A stretch of 64,000 nucleotides of DNA from JAJFHI01 sp050633705 (GTDB lineage Bacteria; Pseudomonadota; Alphaproteobacteria; Rhizobiales; Hyphomicrobiaceae), in NCBI GenBank assembly GCA_050633705.1, contig JBOEGZ010000002.1:186001-250000 (forward strand), read 5' to 3'. Positions 55,730-64,000 of this stretch are shown here, piece after piece. The number at the start of each line of letters is the position of its first letter. The stretch's first letter is position 1. Under the pieces are notes generated by a model. It was given only the letters and a program-made list of their open reading frames with translations, was not told the origin of the DNA and ran no database searches. The translations under genes were made by a program, and so were the position numbers.

Positions 55730-56062
55730 ATGATCGAATTTTTTACCACGGCCGCTGACAAAATCGCCCATTATTGGGCAACCACACCAACCACCGAAAT
55801 CGTCTGGTTGGCGATTGGCTTTTCCGCACAGTTGATGTTCTCCATGCGATTTATCATCCAATGGATTGCAAGCGAGCGCGCGAAACAATCGATCGTGCCG
55901 GAAACATTCTGGTATTTCAGCTTTCTTGGCGGACTGATGCTGTTTGCCTATGCAATCTACCGTGTTGATCCTGTTTTCATAATGGGTCAGGGAACAGGTC
56001 TTTTAATATATGCCCGCAACATCCACTTCATCTGGAAACACAAGAAGTCACCGCCAGGGTGA
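55730..56062 (+). CDS. LABN (lipid A biosynthesis N-terminal) domain membrane protein
   Basis: A 110-residue protein with three membrane helices. The pattern IGFSAQLMFSMRFIIQWIASERAKQSIVPETFWYFS, then GGLMLFAYAIYRVDPVFIMGQGTGLLIYARNI, is that of the LABN domain, which is found alone or fused to LpxB. Small LABN proteins often accompany GT2 and ArnT-like genes, probably as membrane partners in lipid-linked sugar handling, so this and its neighbours suggest lipid A or LPS decoration. The last step is inference. Confidence 0.88.
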   Translation: MIEFFTTAADKIAHYWATTPTTEIVWLAIGFSAQLMFSMRFIIQWIASERAKQSIVPETFWYFSFLGGLMLFAYAIYRVDPVFIMGQGTGLLIYARNIHFIWKHKKSPPG

Positions 56063-56317
56063 GCCTGCGGCCATCGGGCACGTGCCAGATTTGGGGAAGT
56101 TGCGAACTTCACGCTATTCAATGGCTTCACAAACGAAAACCATGTGCTATAAGCCCCGAACTGTCTGGCGAATATGCTGGAATTTTGAGAGCTTTGCCCT
56201 CGTTTCGAATTGAAACAGCAGGCCATAGCGCTCATATCTCTCAAGAGAGATGGACCATTTTCGCTCATTGCATGCTTTGCGGTGGTGGGCTTAAAACCGG
56301 TCTGAAACATTAGGTGA

Positions 56318-57985
<1,668 letters not shown>

Positions 57986-57989
57986 GGCG

Positions 57990-58805
57990 TTACTCCCCAT
58001 TACTTTCATACTGCTCCGTAAAAGCTTCAAACTCGTTCTCAATCATATCCAGTACAGCGGTTTGATAGGATCGAACGGCACTCATCTGCTGACCGCGAAT
58101 GTAGTGGTCACGGGCTGTGCGGAACTGTGTATGCCCGAGCACGCCTACGATCATCAGGGCTTGTCGAGGCGCCACATCGCTGATGAACGTTGCTGCCGCA
58201 TGCCGAAACATGTGGGGGGAAAACCTGACACCTCGTCGCGTCGAAAGGTGGTGCGTGATCCGCTCATGGAGCGTATCGCCTGACATGGGCGTCCCCTGAA
58301 GCGTCAACCATAATGCTTCCTCATCGCTCTGGGGCGAAGCTATCATCGGGCGATATTTATCCCAATAACGCTTGATACATGAGATCAACGGCTCTGGGAG
58401 CGTGACGTTGAAATCGCGTTTGCGTGTCTTCATTTCATCCGCTGAGAAATTGAGACGATCTGACCCAACCCTCAAGTGTTCGCCCATCCGGAGACCATTC
58501 ATGTTTTTTTGTCGGATAGGACAAAGCGAAAGAAATGCGATTAGCAGACCGTCCCTGTAACGGATGGCCCTGCGTTTGACGTACTTTTCCTGACTCACCT
58601 CAGCTTCTTGCATCAGCTCATATCCGAGCTTCCAAAGCTCTTTGGGTGTCACAAGGTTCTTGTCTATCTCCCTGACAGGTTTTGCTGAGCGGGCAAGGTA
58701 TCGACGTGCCCGCGCGATGAGCTCTCTATTTGCTGTCGGATCGAGAGCACGGACCGTTTGAGAGATAGAGGAACATCGCAAGTTCGTCAGACAGCGCGTC
58801 GTCAA
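57990..58805 (-). CDS. N-terminally truncated tyrosine recombinase (phage-integrase family)
   Basis: A 271-residue protein made up almost entirely of the catalytic domain. All active-site elements are visible: Arg in CPIRQKN, Lys in KTRKRDF, H-x-x-R in PHMFRHAAA, His in LGHTQF and the nucleophile Tyr in RDHYIRG. Normal members carry about 100 further N-terminal residues for arm or core binding, and here only the end of that part (from about SQTVRALDP) matches. The start is TTG at 58805 and the first 15 residues look unrelated, so the gene is probably a remnant. Its TAA stop is 4 bp before the serine recombinase ATG, so the two are co-translated. Confidence 0.72.
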   Translation of the reverse strand: MTTRCLTNLRCSSISQTVRALDPTANRELIARARRYLARSAKPVREIDKNLVTPKELWKLGYELMQEAEVSQEKYVKRRAIRYRDGLLIAFLSLCPIRQKNMNGLRMGEHLRVGSDRLNFSADEMKTRKRDFNVTLPEPLISCIKRYWDKYRPMIASPQSDEEALWLTLQGTPMSGDTLHERITHHLSTRRGVRFSPHMFRHAAATFISDVAPRQALMIVGVLGHTQFRTARDHYIRGQQMSAVRSYQTAVLDMIENEFEAFTEQYESNGE

Positions 58806-58894
58806 ACCGGAAGCACAGCAGCCACGATGCCAACCGGACGCTTGGCTACGGCCACCCGACGACGAAATTCTTTCGGCTGAGAGAGGACTGAGTT

Positions 58895-59389
58895 GTGAAG
58901 CTCATCTTTGGCGCCGGTCTCGTTAGCATCTGCCTTGCTCTTGTCATTGTAATGTTGGTTTCAGCGCGAACCCACAACCTCAAGCCATTCGTTTACGAAT
59001 CGGCGACAACGGAAGAACAGACAGACTGGCTGTATCGCCAGGCGAAACGATATCGCCGAGATATCGCCGGAAGTCTTCCAAATGGTTGGGGCTGGTCGCC
59101 ACGCCTAGAGGTTGCACGCATAGATGTGGATTCTGGAGCGCGCACGATCAATTTTCTTATTGAGGCGAGAGAGCAGGGAGAACTTGTCTCCAACGCCCAG
59201 ACGATTGAGTATCGTTGGCTGAAGCGTGTTTGTCGGAAATTCATTCACGACACGTTTTACAAAACTGGTGTCAGCATTGTGGACTCGTTCCACCTGATGA
59301 ACGGTCGGCCTGTGTTTCAAGTCGTTATCTCTCCGGACCGATGTGATGCCATCTACCCTCCAACAAGACGACCAAGTGATGCGCTTTGA
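58895..59389 (+). CDS. Unrecognised protein with N-terminal membrane helix
   Basis: A 164-residue protein from GTG 58895, with GAGAGGA 8-9 nt upstream. One N-terminal helix (about 4-24, FGAGLVSICLALVIVMLVSA) acts as an anchor or signal. The rest is a soluble, mixed alpha/beta domain with three Cys (C112, C152 region among them) and Trp-rich NGWGWSPRLEVARIDVDSG. I recognise no family. It is read away from the recombinases, is the first gene to the right of them, and may be cargo. Confidence 0.65.
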   Translation: MKLIFGAGLVSICLALVIVMLVSARTHNLKPFVYESATTEEQTDWLYRQAKRYRRDIAGSLPNGWGWSPRLEVARIDVDSGARTINFLIEAREQGELVSNAQTIEYRWLKRVCRKFIHDTFYKTGVSIVDSFHLMNGRPVFQVVISPDRCDAIYPPTRRPSDAL

Positions 59390-59737
59390 CGTAATTTTCT
59401 CTTACTCCTATCCATGTTGAAATCTCCGCTTTACATGCGCAGCTTTCAGAGGTTGTCCTCGTTTTGACTCACTCTGTAAGCCGGCTACGACGATACGCAT
59501 TGCTAGCTCTTAACTACCTAAACTGAACTGCTGCCAACCTGGCAGCATCCAGGTCAAGGCAGGTTTTACTAGTTCCGTTCCTGGCCCAAAGTTCTTATTG
59601 CGACGGGAGCATATTTTGTCGGCTAGCAAGGTATCAGCAGAAAGAAAAAATTGCAGATTTCTGTTCTCAGGTGAGTAGCCGCCTTGTTATGCCAATCGCG
59701 CTATATTCCCTGCTGACCCGACGCGGACATCGACACC
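59390..59737. other. Intergenic region with a small hairpin
   Basis: A 348-bp gap between convergent genes. It contains a 6-bp perfect hairpin, GCTGCC and GGCAGC around AACCT (59530-59546), without a T-run. I see no ORF with support and no copy of the tRNA end. Confidence 0.5.
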
Positions 59738-60526
59738 CTATGGGGCATGATCTCGATAATTATCAGGAAGCGTCGGCTTGTCGAGATGAGCCTTTCGAAA
59801 AGTCCAGTCTATGAGTGGACTCTTAAGCTCTTCAATCTTGTCAATTCGAAGCAGCCGCAACTTGCCCTCTCCGCGCTTGGAGATTGCCAAAAAATCCCCG
59901 GCCCGCCCCACTAGAAGGTACTCTTCGCAGCGACCATCTTTGAAGCATATTTTAGCCTCACGGCCTGAGGTGACAACGCCTCTTGCATAAGTCGCACCTG
60001 AGAAGAACGCTGCTTCTAGTAAAAGTAACGGTACCGCAAAGAATACTATTGCGTGAAATAATTGCCGCACTCGTCTACTGCCGACTAACTTGACAGCAAC
60101 TCGCCTAGCTCCCGAGCTATGGATCAGTGCTCGCCCGGCAATTAAGCTGAGTAGCAAATAGCCAATACTGTTCAGGACGGATGCTTCGGGCCCCACCCAA
60201 TTAAATAGTGAAGCGGACCAATCTTGCGCTCGCATCAACGTAAACACGATCAGGGCGATTGCGACGAACATTATTCTCCTTATGAGTTGAGACTTAGGAG
60301 GAGAAGCGAACAAAAACGCAAAGATCAACGGAACCGCAACCCCGCCGACTGGAATCGCTGTTGCAAGTGGTCGCGTCAGCATCAGAAGCAGAGTGGAAAA
60401 GTCAAAAAGAGAAATATATCCTGAACCCAGTTCACTGAAGAATCCTGCAAAAAACACAATTGCAAATAGCGAGATTGCGGATGTCACCAACGGAATAAGT
60501 TTTTGTACCTTTAAAGCCAGTTCCAT
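59738..60526 (-). CDS. Unrecognised multi-helix membrane protein
   Basis: A 262-residue protein with the ATG at 60526, behind GAGGA 6-7 nt upstream. About five membrane helices lie in the first 190 residues (LVTSAISLFAIVFFAGFF, PVGGVAVPLIFAFLFA, FVAIALIVFTLM, SIGYLLLSLIAGRAL, HAIVFFAVPLLLLEAAFFSG). The soluble C-terminal part has C-FKDGR-C and a short beta-like stretch EYLLVGRAGDFLAIS, which recalls small OB- or SH3-like folds. A longer in-frame extension to 60661 has no support. No family is recognised; it may be element cargo. Confidence 0.65.
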   Translation of the reverse strand: MELALKVQKLIPLVTSAISLFAIVFFAGFFSELGSGYISLFDFSTLLLMLTRPLATAIPVGGVAVPLIFAFLFASPPKSQLIRRIMFVAIALIVFTLMRAQDWSASLFNWVGPEASVLNSIGYLLLSLIAGRALIHSSGARRVAVKLVGSRRVRQLFHAIVFFAVPLLLLEAAFFSGATYARGVVTSGREAKICFKDGRCEEYLLVGRAGDFLAISKRGEGKLRLLRIDKIEELKSPLIDWTFRKAHLDKPTLPDNYRDHAP

Positions 60527-60977
60527 TCCAAATCCTCGACGTTCATCTAGGCAAGAGTCCGATCGTAGACAAACCAATTGTCGATGTCGTTGGATGCTGC
60601 GATGAAAACTGTGGGTTTTCCACACGGCAAGTGTGCAGCCCCTTTCATGAAGACTTACCAATGTTCAGGAGCAGTCTTCGACGAACGTGCGGGTCTCCTG
60701 CTGGCCCGAGGGCGAAGTCAAATTGATAGCGGTGACGGGCAGCTATTGGCGGCAATCAGACATGCAAGCCTCAACTCCCGGCGCCCTCTTTTGACCCGTT
60801 TCGGACATTTGTGGATTCGGATACGAATATTCCCGGTAGCCAATCACACTACCGAAGCGGCTCGTATCGCTGGTCTGGAGAGCTCGGTATCTAGAAAGTG
60901 GAACATCTTCGTATGTGACTACTACAGTTCTTTGTAGTGCCACAAAACTATCCCTAAATCCGATTAGCGATTGAAGA
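60527..60977. other. Intergenic region with no supported gene
   Basis: A 451-bp gap between two minus-strand genes. Frames on both strands lack start sites and family features. A 5-bp palindrome ATTCG/CGAAT lies near 60813-60826, and the sequence around 60740-60900 has the look of an interspersed repeat, but I cannot confirm this without comparing other sites in the genome. Confidence 0.4.
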
Positions 60978-61952
60978 CTAAATCCATTTAAGCCATTTGA
61001 ATATTGCGAGTTCCAACAAGGCCACTGTAATCAGCAATCCTGTGACGATTCCAAAAGCGCTCGAGTTTTCCGCGCCTGGAATTCCACCGACATTTATCCC
61101 AAGAAGACCGGTGACAAATCCGAGTGGTAGGAAAACTGCTGCGACGATAGAGAGCAACATCATAATCTGGTTCATTCGTTCGGCAATTCGGTTTGTCATT
61201 GAATCCTGAATGACTGAGGTCCGTTCACGTGCGGAATCAAGGTCCTCAACAAAACGGGTAACCTGATCGGCGACGTCGTAAAGTCGACTTCGATGCCAAT
61301 CGTCCATCCATTCCGTTTTTGCAACGAGAAGATGGGCCAGAGCATCACGCTGTGGAGCAAGGTATCGGCGCAGTGGAATCATTCTTTGACGGACGGTTAC
61401 AAGATTATTGCGCAATTCGCTGACGGATCCCGTAAGCTGCTCGGTCTCAAGTTCGTCAATCTCACCTTCAAACGTGTCCATGACTCCTTCCATTCGCTCG
61501 ACCAGTCCACTGGTTAGCGAAAGAACAAATTCACCAGGAGATATTGGGCCTGTTCCTTCGTTGAAATTCTGACGGATCTGATCCATGGCCATAAGTTTGC
61601 GGCGGCGAACTGTGATTATCCGATTGTTCTCAATCCAAACTCGAACTGAAATCATATCTTCAGGATTCGCATGCGGGTTGAGGTTTACACCACGCAAAAT
61701 GAGAAGTGTTCCGGTTTTTCGTACGATGCACCGGGGCCGCGATTCTTCTGCCAACAGGGCTTCTACAGTATTTTCTTCTAGGTCAGCATTGTTTTGCAAC
61801 CAATCGCGCGCGCCGTCTCCGTTTCGATCGAGATGGACCCACGTCCATCCGGTTGTCCTCACGCCTTGTTTGAGGTCCGCCCAATTAATGAGTTTTGAGG
61901 TGCCACCTTCATCTATGTAATACGCGCAGATCAAACCACCATCTTCAGACAT
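60978..61952 (-). CDS. CorA/ZntB-family metal ion transporter
   Basis: A 324-residue homopentameric channel-type transporter. A long N-terminal cytoplasmic funnel (about 1-250) with a coiled coil ends in two C-terminal helices, with the signature LGINVGGIPG between them. The GxN loop differs from CorA's GMN, and GVNVGGIPG-type loops are seen in ZntB zinc transporters; I therefore favour Zn2+ over Mg2+. The C-terminus is rich in aromatic and Lys residues (AIFKWLKWI). It lies between unknown genes on the right of the element; whether it is cargo or native is unclear. Confidence 0.85.
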   Translation of the reverse strand: MSEDGGLICAYYIDEGGTSKLINWADLKQGVRTTGWTWVHLDRNGDGARDWLQNNADLEENTVEALLAEESRPRCIVRKTGTLLILRGVNLNPHANPEDMISVRVWIENNRIITVRRRKLMAMDQIRQNFNEGTGPISPGEFVLSLTSGLVERMEGVMDTFEGEIDELETEQLTGSVSELRNNLVTVRQRMIPLRRYLAPQRDALAHLLVAKTEWMDDWHRSRLYDVADQVTRFVEDLDSARERTSVIQDSMTNRIAERMNQIMMLLSIVAAVFLPLGFVTGLLGINVGGIPGAENSSAFGIVTGLLITVALLELAIFKWLKWI

Positions 61953-62055
61953 GTTTTTTCACCCGATAGTTTAAGTGCCAATTGCAAGACGTTTTTTGTG
62001 CTCCGGTGCGAATTGACATCAGCTATTCACCGGGTGTTTTCCATCTATCATCACG

Positions 62056-63969
62056 TTAGGCTGGCGGCTCATCAATCGCGCCTTTGGCGGTCGCGCGTTC
62101 TTTTTTAACCGCTCTATTAAGGTCGCCGAGATCGCGAATATGTAGGTCGCGTTGAGGGAACGGAATTTCAATGTTTTGTTCACAAAGTGCTTTTCGAATG
62201 GCAAAGCGCACATCGCTTGCGACCTGAATGCGCGAGTTTACGTTTGCAATAAAAAACCGCAATTCGAAATCAAGAGAACTATCGCCAAAGCCGGCAAAGA
62301 TCACTGTTGGTGCAGGGTAGCTAAGGAGCTGCGGACTTTCCTTCGCGATCGTTAGCAGAACTTCTCGTACCTGCTCGGCGTCAGAATTGTAACTGACACC
62401 TATGGGGACCGTGATGCGAGCCAGGTCATCGGAGTACATCCAGTTTTTAACGGTCCCGCTGATCAGTTCGGAGTTTGGTATAATCACTGACTCCTTATTC
62501 AGCGTCTCAAGTTCTGTTGCGCGAACATTAATTTTTCGCACCCAACCATCTTCACCTCCAACCGTAATCCAATCTCCAATTTTAATCGGACGTTCAACCA
62601 GAAGGATCAAACCTGAGACAAAGTTGTTGAAGATGCTTTGCAAGCCAAAACCCAAACCAACAGACAGTGCGCCTGCAACGATTGCCAAGTTTGAAAAGTC
62701 GATACCTAAAAACGAGGTGGCTGCCACAACTGAGAGAATGAAGCCTGTGTAGCCCAGTCCGGTTCGAATTGAGTCTCTAACACCTTGGTTCATGCCTCCA
62801 GTTCGCTGTGTCCGGCGGACGAATGATCTTTGTACTAGTCTCGTCAGCAATATGCCTGAAATTAAGATCGCTAATGCGATTAAGATCGCCTGCAAAGAAA
62901 TTGTCAGGCCACCTATTTGGATCCCGAAGAATGCGTTGCGAATCCATCCCTCTACCTCCGTCCAATCAAATCCCCATTGCAATAGCAGTGCGGGTACACC
63001 GATGAGCAGAATGGCGGTATCGAGAAACAATCCCGTCGTGACTCGAAGAATACTCACGTTTGCGTCTTGCGTGCCGTTTCCGTTTTGATCGCTGGTTATG
63101 TATTCAGCAAACATGTGCACGAGAAACATCAGGAGAATAATGCCGCCGGTGGTGACGAACTGAGCACCAATAAACCGCGCCAGGCTAATATAGCCTGTCA
63201 GAGTCGCGACGATTATTCCTGTAGCAAGAGATGCGATGATCAAGAATACCGGTTTTGGCCATCCACCTAGCTGCGCCTGCGCACCGGTGGCGGATGGCTT
63301 AAGCGGCCGAGACAATAGTGCTAGTATCAGAACGGCATAGAGGATGCTGAAGACGACACCACGAGTGACCGTGAGAGCGTAGGGAGCATCTAAAAATTGA
63401 TCGCTTTGTGTTATTATCTGGTCCACAGCCCAGGTTGCGATTAACCCGATTCCTATCCAACGAATGGCCCGCGTTTTTTCAGTTCCGCGGCCGATCACAT
63501 TCCAGGAGGTCTCTGTGCTTCTCACCGAGTAACGAACCATGGCGATAAGTAAACCCGCCGTAGCCAACGTAACCAATGTGATGACGAGAAGGCGTTGGTT
63601 AGAGTCAGTGATATAGTTGAAAAGACGGCTGAGCACATACACGCTAAGCAGCAATAGCAGCCAGGGGATGAGGCTGCGTGCCATGCCTGTGACAGCGCGA
63701 TAAGCTCTTGCTGAGCGTGGTGGTTTTTGGCCTAGATATTGACCGTCGTAAGATCTTTGCGGCCACACGTTTTGCACAAGCTTGGTTGCCGAAAAGAACA
63801 CGACAAAGGGCAAAACCAACATCGACAAAAAATGGATCAGACCTTGTGATGCTGTATTGGCAATCGCAGTGGTCGTCCACTTCCATGTGTTACTCAAATG
63901 ATTCATGAACTCGGTGGGGACGCGTTGCCACAAAAACGCTGAATCGATCATAGGCGTAGGTTTTAACAA
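62056..63969 (-). CDS. Large MscS-family mechanosensitive channel (start may lie outside the window)
   Basis: A channel of at least 637 residues. About ten helices occupy the first 400 residues. The MscS pore and beta domains follow: SVGLGFGLQSIFNNFVSGLILLVERPIKIGDWI, then VGGEDGWVRKINVRATELETL and the NSELISGTVKNWMY vestibule motif. The C-terminal domain ends with IPFPQRDLHI. The frame stays open to the window edge (RERFAQNLLK before the TTG at 63969), so the start could be at ATG 63951, TTG 63969 or beyond the window. The channel opens under osmotic tension. The gene lies on the right of the tRNA-linked element and may not belong to it. Confidence 0.85.
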   Translation of the reverse strand: MLKPTPMIDSAFLWQRVPTEFMNHLSNTWKWTTTAIANTASQGLIHFLSMLVLPFVVFFSATKLVQNVWPQRSYDGQYLGQKPPRSARAYRAVTGMARSLIPWLLLLLSVYVLSRLFNYITDSNQRLLVITLVTLATAGLLIAMVRYSVRSTETSWNVIGRGTEKTRAIRWIGIGLIATWAVDQIITQSDQFLDAPYALTVTRGVVFSILYAVLILALLSRPLKPSATGAQAQLGGWPKPVFLIIASLATGIIVATLTGYISLARFIGAQFVTTGGIILLMFLVHMFAEYITSDQNGNGTQDANVSILRVTTGLFLDTAILLIGVPALLLQWGFDWTEVEGWIRNAFFGIQIGGLTISLQAILIALAILISGILLTRLVQRSFVRRTQRTGGMNQGVRDSIRTGLGYTGFILSVVAATSFLGIDFSNLAIVAGALSVGLGFGLQSIFNNFVSGLILLVERPIKIGDWITVGGEDGWVRKINVRATELETLNKESVIIPNSELISGTVKNWMYSDDLARITVPIGVSYNSDAEQVREVLLTIAKESPQLLSYPAPTVIFAGFGDSSLDFELRFFIANVNSRIQVASDVRFAIRKALCEQNIEIPFPQRDLHIRDLGDLNRAVKKERATAKGAIDEPPA

Positions 63970-64000
63970 ATTTTGTGCGAAGCGTTCACGGCGTCGTGTA

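Noticed and set aside
60578..60943. Overlapping frames on both strands between the five-helix protein and the ZntB gene
   Set aside because: No start support or domain; the sequence may belong to an interspersed repeat, which cannot be tested here.
58806..64000. Second copy of the tRNA-fMet 3' end (other att site)
   Set aside because: Reading the remaining sequence I did not see GGTTCAAATC-CTGCCCCCGC again, so no far boundary is claimed.

Overview
The window looks like chromosomal DNA of an alphaproteobacterium, most likely Hyphomicrobiales (Rhizobiales), of moderate GC. The grounds are: an F0 ATP synthase cluster (atpI-B-E-b'-b) standing apart from any F1 genes, a split b/b' pair, a ctaC-D-B-coxF-G-E cytochrome oxidase operon, a tandem DsbA pair between a DciA-like gene and smc, a BcsS-like protein, an IalB-like protein, and an initiator tRNA with a C1:A72 mismatch. 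This placement rests on gene content and order only; no database was searched.

Layout. 0-7.7 kb: a partial unknown gene, a two-helix membrane protein coupled to mutY, a divergent DciA-like gene, two periplasmic DsbA-like oxidoreductases (one Tat/Sec-type, one lipoprotein) and smc. 7.7-10.7 kb: the F0 operon, with a good sigma70-type promoter in front and a strong terminator behind. 10.8-17.1 kb: a lipoprotein, ispH-thrB-rnhA, a peroxiredoxin, a 36-bp tandem repeat array (about nine copies), a stand-alone DsbD alpha-type domain and a YqgE protein. 17.1-31.1 kb (minus strand, read right to left): ctaC, ctaD, ctaB, a 53-codon coxF-like gene, ctaG, ctaE, terminator, surf1, thrC, an M16 peptidase, a RimJ-type acetyltransferase and a GGDEF/EAL protein; the last four overlap by 4 bp or lie close together.

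31.6-51.2 kb is accessory: an IalB-like protein, a PcfJ-like-domain protein, a BcsS-like barrel, a TetR/MFP/RND efflux operon with a palindromic operator, a DUF533 protein, a secreted cupin, a DevBCA-type ABC exporter, a DUF2147 protein, an alpha/beta hydrolase behind a palindrome-covered promoter, a 647-residue protein of unknown function and small membrane proteins. 51.2-56.1 kb: a fused PabB-PabC protein coupled to a GT39 glycosyltransferase, divergent from a GT2 glycosyltransferase and a lipid-A-synthase N-terminal-like (LABN) membrane protein, which together suggest glycosylation of lipid A or LPS through a polyprenyl-phosphate sugar.

56.3 kb to the end: an integrated element at the initiator tRNA gene. 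A large serine recombinase reads its last codons from the antisense strand of the tRNA, and an N-terminally truncated tyrosine recombinase lies 4 bp upstream of it. Two unrecognised proteins follow, then a ZntB/CorA transporter and a large MscS-type channel that may run off the window. The far end of the element was not found.

The best candidates for something new are the 36-bp array between the DsbD-like and peroxiredoxin genes, the two-recombinase module built into the initiator tRNA, the 21-bp palindrome over the hydrolase promoter, and the unrecognised membrane proteins at 48-51 kb. None of these is proven to be a novel system.
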